A DNA stretch of 21,930 nt from Opitutales bacterium. Lineage in GTDB: Bacteria > Verrucomicrobiota > Verrucomicrobiia > Opitutales > Intestinicryptomonadaceae. The translations under genes and the position numbers were made by a program. Shown piece by piece: positions 6,737 to 14,626 of this stretch. The notes under the pieces were generated by a model, which saw nothing but the letters and a program-made list of their open reading frames with translations, did no database searches and was not told the DNA's origin. The stretch is taken from positions 1 through 21,930 of the forward strand of contig JAFXRX010000312.1 in assembly GCA_017526045.1 (NCBI GenBank), given 5' to 3'. The stretch's first letter is position 1. Each line of letters begins with the position of its first letter.

Positions 6737-8026
6737 TTACTTGCGCCTGCGGTACGCAACAAATGCAAGGGCGATTGCGCCGAACAAAGCCGCATACGTC
6801 GAAGGCTCGGGAATTACCTCAAAGTTCAAATAGAAGATTTGATTGTTGATTGTGTACGCTTTGCCGTCGCTGCCAATCAAAGCTTTTACGTCGCTACTTT
6901 CGATAATTCTCAAAATGTCGTCGTAATTGTCGAAGGAAATGCTCTGGCCCGAGTTGCTGCCGAACAAGGCGACTGAATATTGCCCCTTGTCAAGGCCGCT
7001 GATATTTGTGAGGTCCACAACAAAGTCGCCCAAAATCTGCTTAAAGTATTTTGCGTTAAGTATCGTGTCGGCATAGCTTACGGTTTCGCCGTAGCCTATC
7101 GCGTTTTCCGCGCCGACCAAAAACTTCAATGACCCCGAGTAGTAAACCTTAAATTCGTAGTTGGGAGCCAATGAGTTTTTGCCAGCCGCGGTAAAATTAC
7201 CGCCTTCGTCAACATAGCCGAACTGCAAGACGGAGGTCTTTTCAGCGCCGATTGTCGAGCTTTGATTGCCGACGTAGAACGAATTGTTACCTGTTGTCGA
7301 AATTTGCGAGCCCGTGCCAGCTACAATAATTTGGTTGGAAGAGCCCGCCTGCAGGGAGTTCCAATAATTTATGCCGACCATTCCGGTTGCGGTGATTTTG
7401 CCGCCGTCCAAAACGCGGACAATCGACTTTGCACCGCCAGAGGCGTCCAAATAGAGGGCTTGCGCGTTGATTGTACCGCCGTCGGACACTTCAAAAATCA
7501 TTGTGCCGTTATTGTTTGCGTTGAGTTTCCACTCGCCGCCCGCGTTTGCGACAGCGTTGTCTGTTACAATAAATTTAGAGCCGCCGTTTACCACCGAGCC
7601 GCGGAGCTCGCTGAATTTTGCGGTGAATGTCGAGCCTTCGCCCGTTACGGTGATGTTGTTCCAGCCACCGTTGCCCCAAGCGATTGTGCCGGCGTCAAAA
7701 ACGCCGCCGTTTTCAACAGTTGTTTGCAGGCGGAAGTTGTACCAAAAGTTGCTTGTGCCCGTGAATGTCAAATTGCCGCCGGTTGTTACGATGAGGCTGC
7801 GCTCCGTGTCGGAGCTGCTGTAAGTCATGTTGGTTACGGTTTCGACAGAGTTTACCGTGACTTCAACGCCCGGGTTAATATATACAGTGTCGCTTGCGGT
7901 CGGGACTGCGCCGCTATTCCAAATAACGGGATCATTCCAATCGCCGGAAGTTGTGGCGTCAACCGACGCAACCGCCGCCGCCGCGCCGAAGAACAAAGAT
8001 GCGAGAGTGCAGAGATTTTTCTTCAT
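6737..8026 (-). CDS. Secreted PEP-CTERM protein, 429 aa
   Basis: This exported protein of unknown ligand has a signal peptide (residues 1 to about 24, KKNLCTLASLFFGAAAAVAS) and a C-terminal PEP-CTERM tail (VIPEPSTYAALFGA, then a hydrophobic run and RRRK). The tail is almost identical to that of the 1283-aa protein at 149-4000, so both should be substrates of the same exosortase. After the signal comes TTSGDWNDPVIWNSGAVPTA, like the opening of autotransporter-associated beta-strand proteins, followed by short repeated strands rich in N, G and T ('VSDGGTINAQALYLD', 'VLDGGKITATG'). No catalytic motif is visible. The promoter region matches that of the larger PEP-CTERM gene in order and sequence, which suggests co-regulation. 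A perfect terminator follows. Confidence 0.85.
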   Translation of the reverse strand: MKKNLCTLASLFFGAAAAVASVDATTSGDWNDPVIWNSGAVPTASDTVYINPGVEVTVNSVETVTNMTYSSSDTERSLIVTTGGNLTFTGTSNFWYNFRLQTTVENGGVFDAGTIAWGNGGWNNITVTGEGSTFTAKFSELRGSVVNGGSKFIVTDNAVANAGGEWKLNANNNGTMIFEVSDGGTINAQALYLDASGGAKSIVRVLDGGKITATGMVGINYWNSLQAGSSNQIIVAGTGSQISTTGNNSFYVGNQSSTIGAEKTSVLQFGYVDEGGNFTAAGKNSLAPNYEFKVYYSGSLKFLVGAENAIGYGETVSYADTILNAKYFKQILGDFVVDLTNISGLDKGQYSVALFGSNSGQSISFDNYDDILRIIESSDVKALIGSDGKAYTINNQIFYLNFEVIPEPSTYAALFGAIALAFVAYRRRK

Positions 8027-8081
8027 AAATTTTTGATGTTTATAAAAAGTTTGTAAGCCTTAAAAGTTTCTTTTGACAAAA

Positions 8082-8109
8082 AAGATAAACCGCAATTTTG
8101 AAAAATCAA
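8082..8109 (-). promoter_or_regulatory. Candidate promoter of the 429-aa PEP-CTERM gene (TTGATT-N16-TATCTT)
   Basis: The minus-strand TTGATT (8104-8109) and TATCTT (8082-8087) boxes are 16 bases apart, as at 4039-4066, inside a 35-base block with only two differences between the two genes. The -10 box is 55 nt from the start codon. As at the other gene, it could instead be a conserved leader. Confidence 0.5.
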
Positions 8110-8185
8110 GTTTTTTTTTTTTTGAAAATGCCTCTCAATGAATTTTTGCAAAATCTCTTTATTTACAAGAAATTTATAAAAATCC

Positions 8186-8201
8186 TATTCTATGGTATTC
8201 T
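8186..8201 (-). promoter_or_regulatory. 10-bp-period direct repeat, candidate activator site
   Basis: On the minus strand the sequence reads AGAATA-CCAT-AGAATA, flanked on the 5' side by the same ATTC as the copy at 4136-4151. The hexamer differs from the AGCACA of that copy, and both half-sites carry the same change. On its 3' side lies AGGATTTTTATAAATTTCTT, which aligns with the corresponding stretch of the other gene. Confidence 0.5.
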
Positions 8202-8225
8202 GAATTAAAAAAATCCTATCAATGG

Positions 8226-8309
8226 GTGCGTGTCCGCTTTTGTTAATAATGTGGCAGCGGGCTTTATGTTGTTCGCGTCCCTGTGTTTTTTTAATATAGC
8301 AGCGGACGC
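8226..8309. repeat. Second imperfect palindrome beside element copy 3
   Basis: The sequence GTGCGTGTCCGCT near the left end pairs with AGCGGACGCAC near the right end with one bulge. Inside it, GCAGCGGGC and GCGTCCCTG can form alternative shorter hairpins with the same arms. It directly abuts palindromic element copy 3, so about 230 bp (8222-8451) is almost continuously foldable. I see no counterpart at the other copies and no coding potential. Confidence 0.55.
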
Positions 8310-8451
8310 ACAGAAACAAACAAGAAGGCGTGAAGAGCGAGGACAGCAAAAAAGCCTGCGAGCGGAGTGTACAAAAATAGTACTCGACCGAGCAGGCTTT
8401 TTTGATCCCGGAGCTATTCGCGCCTTATTGTTTGTTTATGCCGTCTGCGTC
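8305..8451 (-). repeat. Palindromic element copy 3 (147 bp), overlapping the symporter 3' end
   Basis: The left arm from 8305 (GACGCACAG, AAACAAACAAGAAGGCG, then GAAGAGC) mirrors the right arm ending at 8451, whose complement runs GACGCAGACGGCATAAACAA, CAATAAGGCG, GAATAGC. Both meet at AAAAAAGCCTGC/GCAGGCTTTTTT and the common core GAGTGTACAAAAATAGTAC, TCGACCGAGC. The 27 bases 8425-8451 are also the last nine codons of the symporter, including its stop. The element is in the same orientation as copies 1 and 2. Confidence 0.88.
8348..8403 (-). terminator. Terminator of the GH99-like/symporter operon within element copy 3
   Basis: On the minus strand AAAAAAGCCTGC (complement of 8392-8403) pairs perfectly over 12 bp with GCAGGCTTTTTT (complement of 8348-8359), ending in six T. 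The loop holds the conserved core, which itself can pair (GAGTAC with GTACACTC). It starts about 22 nt past the symporter stop codon. Confidence 0.7.
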
Positions 8452-10785
8452 AATAAAGTTGTCAGTTTCAAGCTCCATCTTGCGGTCAGGCCGCAAATTC
8501 TTGTACCACAAAAGATACAACGCCACAACCGCAACCACAAATACCGGCAAGATGCAAAGGAACATCTTTGTCTGGTGGATGACAAGCAGCATCGGCAACA
8601 TAAACAGCGTTACCTGGTAAAGGAACGCAAACGGCAGCGCCGCTGCGTCGCGGCGGTTTTCGCCGTCGATGTATTTGAGCTGCTCCTCGTTCAAATATTT
8701 GCGCACGGGGCCCCAGAAGCCGAATGGGCGCGTCTTTTTGTAGAAGTAGACGAGCGTCTTCATCGGGGTCGGCTTTGTCATGAGACAGCCTGCGATTGTC
8801 GCTGTGAACGCGAAGGCGGCGACGAATGCGAACTTGTCCCACGGGGCGAACTCAATGCCGTAATTCTGCTGCAAAATTCTTTGCAAAATAGCGGCGACGC
8901 CGCCCGAGGCCATGCCGAATGCCACGCCCCAGCCGTTCATCCTCCACCAGTACATTCTCAAAAAGCCCGGGACGAACAAGCCCGTTGTAACGCTCATGAT
9001 AATCCAGTCCCAAACGTCGTTGATGCTGTCGAATACAAGCGAGAGGAAAAAGCCTATGCCGGTAATTAAAATTGTGGTCGACCACGATGCCACAATCAAT
9101 TCCCTTCTGCCTGCGTTGGGGCGGGCGAGCTTTTGGTAAATATCCTTGACCGCGTAAGCCGACGCGGAGTTTACAGTCGAGCCGAAAGTGGACATCGAAG
9201 CCGCCAGGAGCGTAACCAGGAGCACGCCCATCCAGCCGGGCTTTACCTTCGCGCTGATTACGGCGGGCAAAATTCTTTCGGGGTCGGTTACGCCGTGGTA
9301 GCCGACAAGCATCAGCTTTTTCTGCCAGTTATCGCCCAAAATTTCCTCAATCTTTTTTGCAAGCTCGGGGTTGCCGCCGTTTATGATTGAAGTGGTTGTC
9401 TCGTGCCAGTTCGACTTCTTCAGACCCTTGTCTTTGTAAGCCTCTTTGATGAGGTCGGAGACTATGCGCATTTTGCCGGTCGACTTGATTTTTTCAGCCC
9501 AGTCGGCGCCGAGGCGGGCAGTGAAATATTTTTGCAGAGTTGGGTCGTATGAGTTTGAGCCCGCCGAAAGCTCGAGCCAGGAGGCGGTTTGAACTTCGTG
9601 GTTTTGCAGAACTTTTTTGACCTGCGGGGCGTTGTTTACGACGGCGTCAATTCCCCATTCCGCGCCCAAAACCGCGCTCAAATCTTTTATTAGAGCCTCT
9701 TTTTTCATAAGCTCGGGGCTCGCCTTGACTTTGCTTACGCCGTCGTGCGCGACTGCGACAGCCTCGACGTCGCGGTAGTTGACGAGGTCTTTGCTCTCGC
9801 CGTTAAAATATTCGTTGACAAGCGAAATGCCCAAGACAGCCAAACCAATCATCATCGGCCAGCGGACTGAAATGAGGACGGAGACCAAGAGGTTTAGCTT
9901 GCCGCATTCCTTGTCGGAGCGCGCGGCGAAGTATTTTTGGTCGGAGCCGCTCGCAAGGCCGGAAATCGCCTGCTGAACCATGTAAAAGCCCATGGCGATA
10001 ATCAAGAACTGGAAGAATTTGTATTCGGGGTCGTCGGGCATCTGCACGTTCCAAGAGGGCAGAGCCTCCGTCCACGAAGTGTTGCCCGTTACGTCTTGGG
10101 CGACTTTTTTTAGCGAATCCGCCGCGGAGAGCACCGCGCCGTCAACTTCGATTGGCGCAAACATATTGTACGCCATAATTGAAAGAACAATCGCGCCGCC
10201 TATGATTAGCGCGGACTGCAAGAGGTCCGCCACAACCACGCCGTAAAAGCCCGCTGAGGCAGTGTAGGCGACGGCAACAAGCGCAAAGCCAATCGCGCAA
10301 ACGCTCGGCGGGAAGGGCAGGAACATCGAAAGGAACTGCCCGGTGCCGCGGATGAGGTATGCAATCATGCCGATTACGGGAAGGATTGAGACTATGGCAG
10401 TCAGAAGGCGGGCGGCGTCGGCGTCCTTGCCCTTGCCGAATCTAAACTGCATCCATTCCGCGCCCGTCATGCAGCCCGAACGCCTGTGCCACTTTGCGGT
10501 GAAGCACAAAATGAAAACCAAAATCAAAACCACGCCGCCACGGAATTCGATGAAGAGAGCGCGCGGGCCAATCATGAACAAAAAGGACGTGATGACCATT
10601 GTTCCGGTCAGGTCGAACCAGTTTGCCATGCCGGAAGTGCCGAGCAGATACCAGGGCAGCGTTCTGCCGCCCAAAAAGTATTCGTCAAGCCCCCCCGAAG
10701 CCTTTTTTGCAAGAAGCACGCCGATGCCGATAAGTGCGGCGGCGTAAATTAAAATTACGATATAGTCGATGTTAGCCAAGCCCAT
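8425..10785 (-). CDS. Sodium:solute symporter (SSS family) with large soluble insertion
   Basis: This inner-membrane Na+-coupled transporter has 786 residues, well above the roughly 500-600 of typical SSS members. The family features are the N-terminal 'YFLGGRTLPWYLLGTSGMANWFD' region (36-58, longest motif YFLGGRTLPWY), the 'AYTASAGFYGVVVADLLQ' segment (173-190) and a conserved core helix around 'AASMSTFGSTVNSASA' (528-543). About a dozen hydrophobic segments are visible. Unusually, residues about 325-505 form a hydrophilic insertion with three LG-(A/D)-x-W motifs (LGAEW 373, LGADW 425, LGDNW 483). The last eight residues (DADGINKQ) are encoded by palindromic element copy 3. The gene starts 33 nt after the GH99-like lipoprotein gene ends, without a Shine-Dalgarno, so the two are probably co-transcribed. 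The substrate is likely a sugar or sugar derivative, by context only. Confidence 0.9.
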   Translation of the reverse strand: MGLANIDYIVILIYAAALIGIGVLLAKKASGGLDEYFLGGRTLPWYLLGTSGMANWFDLTGTMVITSFLFMIGPRALFIEFRGGVVLILVFILCFTAKWHRRSGCMTGAEWMQFRFGKGKDADAARLLTAIVSILPVIGMIAYLIRGTGQFLSMFLPFPPSVCAIGFALVAVAYTASAGFYGVVVADLLQSALIIGGAIVLSIMAYNMFAPIEVDGAVLSAADSLKKVAQDVTGNTSWTEALPSWNVQMPDDPEYKFFQFLIIAMGFYMVQQAISGLASGSDQKYFAARSDKECGKLNLLVSVLISVRWPMMIGLAVLGISLVNEYFNGESKDLVNYRDVEAVAVAHDGVSKVKASPELMKKEALIKDLSAVLGAEWGIDAVVNNAPQVKKVLQNHEVQTASWLELSAGSNSYDPTLQKYFTARLGADWAEKIKSTGKMRIVSDLIKEAYKDKGLKKSNWHETTTSIINGGNPELAKKIEEILGDNWQKKLMLVGYHGVTDPERILPAVISAKVKPGWMGVLLVTLLAASMSTFGSTVNSASAYAVKDIYQKLARPNAGRRELIVASWSTTILITGIGFFLSLVFDSINDVWDWIIMSVTTGLFVPGFLRMYWWRMNGWGVAFGMASGGVAAILQRILQQNYGIEFAPWDKFAFVAAFAFTATIAGCLMTKPTPMKTLVYFYKKTRPFGFWGPVRKYLNEEQLKYIDGENRRDAAALPFAFLYQVTLFMLPMLLVIHQTKMFLCILPVFVVAVVALYLLWYKNLRPDRKMELETDNFIDADGINKQ

Positions 10786-10818
10786 GGTGGTGAGAATTTT
10801 TTTGTTGATAAGTTTAAA

Positions 10819-12135
10819 TTATTTGCCCTCTTTTGCGGAAGTTTGCAGGGGGAATTCGTCGGAGGGTTCGAGTTTGCCGCGGAACACTTCGCCCGCCTTG
10901 CCGCAAAGCCTCAAATAGAGGTCGGAATCGTCGGGCTTGTAAGTCAAAAAGCGCGAGCCGCCGACGGGAGGATTGTTTGTGATTTTGAAAATTTGCGTCG
11001 CCTCGTCCATTTCGTCGAACATCGCGACATAGAGCATGTCCGCGCCGGCCTTCTTGGCTTCGACAATCTGCTGCCAGAAGAATTTGCCGCCGAGGCGCGG
11101 GATGTGGTCGAACTTCGCGTTTCTGTCGGCATAGCGGTTCGCCCAGCTAAAGCCCGGGAAGGCGAGGGGCATGTACAAAACGCCGTTTTCGTGGCACCAT
11201 TTCGCGTCGGGGGCGAACTGGTTTTTGGCGTGGTTTTTCGCGCCTTCAATGCCGCCGAAACGCCCGACGCTCCAGGGCAGCAGGGCGTCGGCGCTCTTAA
11301 TCATGTCGTGGAGCCGCGCGTCTTTAATGGTGTCGCGGTCGAGAGTGCGCCAGAATGTGGGCGTGCTCAAAACGACGGCGCAGCCGCCGTATTTTTTGTC
11401 GTTTTTAAAGAAGTTTATGAGGTCGATTTGCTCCTCGATTGTGTATGCGCGGTTGTCGCCAAAGCCGATGCCGTAGATTGCCACTACGGGCTTTCCGTTG
11501 TGGCGCATGTAGGCGGGGGAGCTGAAAAATTTGTATTCGTCGACGAGGTTTTTCCAGTCTTTCTTGACCTTTTCGAGCGAATTTTTGTCGTTGTCCTTTC
11601 CCATCAGGGTTAGGTCGTACATGATTGCGATAGCCCTGCCGTTGTTTTCCGCGCCGCTCAAGGCGTTTTTAAACACGCGGTTGTTCGAGGGCAAAAGCAG
11701 GTCGGACTGGTGGTGGCCGCCCGTGACGTCGAGGGCGAAACGCTGCAGGAAAACGCCGTCGATGCCGTAGTCTTTCATCCACTTGAAGTGGCGGTTTACA
11801 GTCTTGGGGTTTTCGTTTGTGTAAACATAAGCGGGCGTGCCGTCTGCGTGCTTGAAAGAAGTTTCGATTTTTTCGTCGGGGTCGAGCTCCGACATGTCGG
11901 GCCAGGCGTCGATGCCGCATTTGCCGGGTTCAAAATCCTCCGCGGGGGTTTCCCAGTGCTCCCAGCCAAGCCCCGAGCCGTCGTTGGGCGTTCTGTACCA
12001 GCCCTGGTAGCCGCAAAAGACTTTGCCTTTAAGGTCATTGCAGAAGGCTCCCTGCTTTTTCGAAGATGCGCTTGCGCAAGCCGACATTGCGGCGGCAGCG
12101 GCAAATGCCGACAAAAAGAATAAGATTTTTTTCAT
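10819..12135 (-). CDS. GH71/GH99-like glycoside hydrolase lipoprotein
   Basis: This 438-residue protein is predicted to be a lipid-anchored glycan-cleaving enzyme. Residues 1-20 form a lipoprotein signal with lipobox MSAC, so Cys20 would be acylated. The N-terminal phrase CGYQGWYRTPNDGSGLGWEHW (41-61, key residues YQGW and W58-W61) is characteristic of GH99-like proteins. The stretch FDEMDEATQI (373-382) aligns with the NEWHEGTQI motif of GH99 endo-alpha-mannosidases, leaving Glu375 and Glu378 as the likely active-site pair. The length fits a single catalytic domain. The gene heads a probable two-gene operon with the sodium symporter downstream, suggesting cleavage at the cell surface followed by uptake. 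Family membership is a motif-level call, and the substrate (alpha-mannan or another glycan) is not determined. Confidence 0.78.
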   Translation of the reverse strand: MKKILFFLSAFAAAAAMSACASASSKKQGAFCNDLKGKVFCGYQGWYRTPNDGSGLGWEHWETPAEDFEPGKCGIDAWPDMSELDPDEKIETSFKHADGTPAYVYTNENPKTVNRHFKWMKDYGIDGVFLQRFALDVTGGHHQSDLLLPSNNRVFKNALSGAENNGRAIAIMYDLTLMGKDNDKNSLEKVKKDWKNLVDEYKFFSSPAYMRHNGKPVVAIYGIGFGDNRAYTIEEQIDLINFFKNDKKYGGCAVVLSTPTFWRTLDRDTIKDARLHDMIKSADALLPWSVGRFGGIEGAKNHAKNQFAPDAKWCHENGVLYMPLAFPGFSWANRYADRNAKFDHIPRLGGKFFWQQIVEAKKAGADMLYVAMFDEMDEATQIFKITNNPPVGGSRFLTYKPDDSDLYLRLCGKAGEVFRGKLEPSDEFPLQTSAKEGK

Positions 12136-12217
12136 GAAAATTCCGATTTTAGTTTATCCGCAAGTTATAAATTTCTAATAAAGACAAAATTTCTATTAAT
12201 TTGCGCAGCCAAGGCAA

Positions 12218-12236
12218 GATTAAACTTTTTTAATCT
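12218..12236. promoter_or_regulatory. Perfect dyad AGATTAAA-N3-TTTAATCT upstream of the GH99-like gene
   Basis: An 8-bp inverted repeat with a short spacer lies about 85 nt upstream of the start of the GH99-like gene, in AT-rich DNA. It has the geometry of a dimeric repressor or activator site. A possible TATAAC box lies between it and the gene, without a good -35 box. The evidence is geometry and position only. Confidence 0.35.
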
Positions 12237-12271
12237 GATAAATAGATTGATTTTTTAAACGCGCCCCCGCC

Positions 12272-12293
12272 GCGCGGCAAAAATGCGCCGCGC
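12272..12293. repeat. GC-rich hairpin GCGCGGC/GCCGCGC
   Basis: A 7-bp GC stem with an 8-nt loop lies in the 259-bp gap between pnp and the GH99-like gene. It stands out as GC-rich within AT-rich surroundings. It may be a back-up transcript-end structure behind the pnp terminator. There is no T run on the minus strand, so it is not a canonical terminator for pnp. Confidence 0.35.
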
Positions 12294-12335
12294 AAAAAAA
12301 TTTTCCACCGCAGCCTGCGCCGCGGCGAAGGGCGT

Positions 12336-12371
12336 AAAAAAAAAGACCTTCCGCAAACGCGAAAGGCCTTT
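12336..12371 (-). terminator. Intrinsic terminator of pnp
   Basis: On the minus strand AAAGGCCTTTCGC pairs with GCGGAAGGTCTTT across a GTTT loop, 13 bp including two G-T wobbles. Six further T follow. It begins 23 nt after the pnp stop codon. Confidence 0.88.
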
Positions 12372-12394
12372 AATTTTTCAAGCCGAAAAGGCGA

Positions 12395-14521
12395 TTACGC
12401 CTGCTTCATGTCTTCCAAAGCGGCGCGGCGCGAGAGCCTTACCTTGCCCTTGTCGTCAATGCCGATGCACTTGACAATCATTTCGTCGCCAAGCTTGCAG
12501 ACGTCTTCGGTCTTCTTTACGCGGAAGTCGGCAAGCTCGGAAATGTGCACAAGACCTTCCTTGCCAGGTAGGCATTCGACAAACGCGCCGAATTCCTTGA
12601 TGGAGCGGACGACGCCGCGGTAGGTCTTGCCGACTTCGATTTCCGCGGCGACAAGCTCGATTTCCGAAACCGCGCGCTTCATTGCCGTCGCGGAGTTTGC
12701 GAAAATCAAAACCTTGCCGGGGTTGTCGTCGTCGATGTCGATTTGCGCGCCCGAAACTTCGGTTATGCGGCGGATGTTCTTGCCGCCCGGGCCGATGAGG
12801 GCTCCGATTTTGTCGGGGGAAATCTGCATAATCTTGATGCGCGGGGCGTATTCTTTGAGCTCCTTGTTGGGTTCAGCCAAAGCTTCCGCCATTACGCCCA
12901 AAATCTTTGTGCGCGCCTCCTTGTTGCGGCGGATTGCCTCTTTTGCGATTTCGTGCGGCAAGCCCTTGATTTTGAGGTCGAGCTGGAAGCCCGTGATGCC
13001 GTTTTTGGTGCCGCAAATCTTGAAGTCCATGTCGCCGAAGTGGTCTTCCGCGCCGATGATGTCGGTAAGGACAACGTGCTTTAGGAGGTTGCCGTTTTCG
13101 TCAAAGCGCGTCACAAGGCCGCAGGAAATGCCCGCTACGGGAGTTTCAATGGGAACGCCCGCGTCCATGAGGCTCAAGCAGCCGCCGCAGACCGACGCCA
13201 TCGAAGTCGAGCCGTTGGATTCCATGATGTCGGAAACGAGCCTGATTGCGTACGGGAATTCGTCGATTGAGGGCAGCACCGGCAAAAGCGAGCGTTCAGC
13301 CAAGTTGCCGTGCCCGATTTCGCGCCTGCCCGGAGTGCCGAAGCGGCCTGTTTCGCCGACGGAGTAGGGCGGGAAGTTGTAGTGCAAAATGAAGGACTTT
13401 TGCTTTGTGCCGCCCGTAAGGCCGTCGAGCTCCTGTACGTCGCGGGTAGTGCCGAGGGTTGTGGACACCAAAGCCTGCGTTTCGCCGCGCGAGAAAATCG
13501 CGCTGCCGTGGACGCGCGGCAAAACGTTTACCATCGCGCCGAGCGGGCGGATTTGGTCGATTTGGCGGCCGTCGCAGCGTTTGCCGGCGTCCAAAATGTT
13601 GTCGCGGTAAACGACTTCCTGCAATTCTTCGAAAGCCATTTTGATTTGGTTTTCGTCGAATGCCTCTTCGCCGATCTTGCCTTTTACAAATTCCGCGGTT
13701 TCAGCCATGAGAGCGTCGACGTCGCCCTGCCTCTTCAATTTGTTGTCCTGGAAAACGGCTTCCAAGAGGCGGCCGCCGACGTATTCGCGGCACATTTGCA
13801 GAATTTCGGGCGTTACCGTGTAGAGCGTAAATTCGCGCTTCTGCTTGCCGCAGAGAGCCGCGAGCTCCTTTTGGGCTGCGATGATTTTCTGGATTTCTTT
13901 GTGGGCGAATTCCAAAGCCTCGATAAATCTTTCGTCGGGGTACTGCTCCGCCGAGCCTTCAATCATCATCATTTCCTTTTCGTTGCCGACGTAGATGAGG
14001 TCGAGCACGGATTCTTCCATTTGCTCGTGCGTCGGGTTTACAACGAACTCGCCGTCGATTTCGCCGAGGCGTATGCAGCCCACGGGGCCAGCCCAGGGAA
14101 TGTCGGAAATGAGCATGGCGGCGGACGCGCCGTTTACCATCAAAATGTCGGGGTCGTTAACCATGTCGACGGAAAGAACCTGCCCGATGACCTGGACTTC
14201 GTTCATAAAGCCCTTGGGGAAGAGGGGGCGCAAAGGCCTGTCGCAGAGGCGCGAGGTTAAAATTTCCTTTTCCGAAGGCCTGCCTTCGCGCTTGAAGTAG
14301 CCGCCCGGAAATCTGCCCGCCGCCGAAAAGTTTTCGCGGTAGTCGACTGTAAGGGGGAAGAAGTCCTGCCCGGGCTTTACGCTGTTGGCGGCAACCGCCG
14401 ATACAAATAGCGTCGTCTCGCCGACGCTTATGGTGACTGAACCGTTCGCCTGCTTGGCGATGGTTCCCGTTGAGATTGTCATGTCGAGGTCTTTGACCTC
14501 TACGCTGTATTTTTGTTTCAT
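12395..14521 (-). CDS. pnp: Polyribonucleotide nucleotidyltransferase (PNPase)
   Basis: This phosphorolytic 3'-to-5' exoribonuclease is the trimeric core of the RNA degradosome in the cytoplasm. At 708 residues it has the normal length and complete architecture: a first RNase PH domain with FPGGYFKREGRPSEKEILTS (71-90) and RPLRPLF, a helical linker, and a second catalytic RNase PH domain with SRGETQ (344-349), GTPGRREIGHG and the metal site TDIIGAEDHFGDMDF. Asp487 and Asp493 there match the E. coli catalytic aspartates. A KH domain (about 566-610, with GPGGKNIRRI) and a C-terminal S1 domain (about 631-702) follow. It lies downstream of rpsO, the conserved rpsO-pnp order, but a terminator separates them. 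The start has a weak GAGGA Shine-Dalgarno. Confidence 0.98.
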   Translation of the reverse strand: MKQKYSVEVKDLDMTISTGTIAKQANGSVTISVGETTLFVSAVAANSVKPGQDFFPLTVDYRENFSAAGRFPGGYFKREGRPSEKEILTSRLCDRPLRPLFPKGFMNEVQVIGQVLSVDMVNDPDILMVNGASAAMLISDIPWAGPVGCIRLGEIDGEFVVNPTHEQMEESVLDLIYVGNEKEMMMIEGSAEQYPDERFIEALEFAHKEIQKIIAAQKELAALCGKQKREFTLYTVTPEILQMCREYVGGRLLEAVFQDNKLKRQGDVDALMAETAEFVKGKIGEEAFDENQIKMAFEELQEVVYRDNILDAGKRCDGRQIDQIRPLGAMVNVLPRVHGSAIFSRGETQALVSTTLGTTRDVQELDGLTGGTKQKSFILHYNFPPYSVGETGRFGTPGRREIGHGNLAERSLLPVLPSIDEFPYAIRLVSDIMESNGSTSMASVCGGCLSLMDAGVPIETPVAGISCGLVTRFDENGNLLKHVVLTDIIGAEDHFGDMDFKICGTKNGITGFQLDLKIKGLPHEIAKEAIRRNKEARTKILGVMAEALAEPNKELKEYAPRIKIMQISPDKIGALIGPGGKNIRRITEVSGAQIDIDDDNPGKVLIFANSATAMKRAVSEIELVAAEIEVGKTYRGVVRSIKEFGAFVECLPGKEGLVHISELADFRVKKTEDVCKLGDEMIVKCIGIDDKGKVRLSRRAALEDMKQA

Positions 14522-14626
14522 TATTATTTTATTCCTCTTTCGATATGCGATTGACGGGTCGGACGTCTGAAATATTCATCGCTAAAATTTTTTTTAAGAA
14601 AAAGAAAAGGGGGGCTTCTTTTGTTT

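Noticed and set aside
50..8451. CRISPR array made of the three repeated elements
   Set aside because: The copies are about 4 kb apart, each is itself a long palindrome, and there are no regular spacers or cas genes.
8305..8451. Target-site duplication flanking the palindromic element
   Set aside because: I compared the bases on both sides of copies 2 and 3 and saw no convincing direct duplication, so simple transposition is not shown.
8230..9069. Plus-strand open frame running through element copy 3 into the symporter
   Set aside because: It crosses two palindromes and the antisense of a real gene, and has no ribosome-binding site or domain.
13310..14260. 316-codon plus-strand open frame opposite pnp
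   Set aside because: It is antisense to a full-length PNPase. The translation has no family features.
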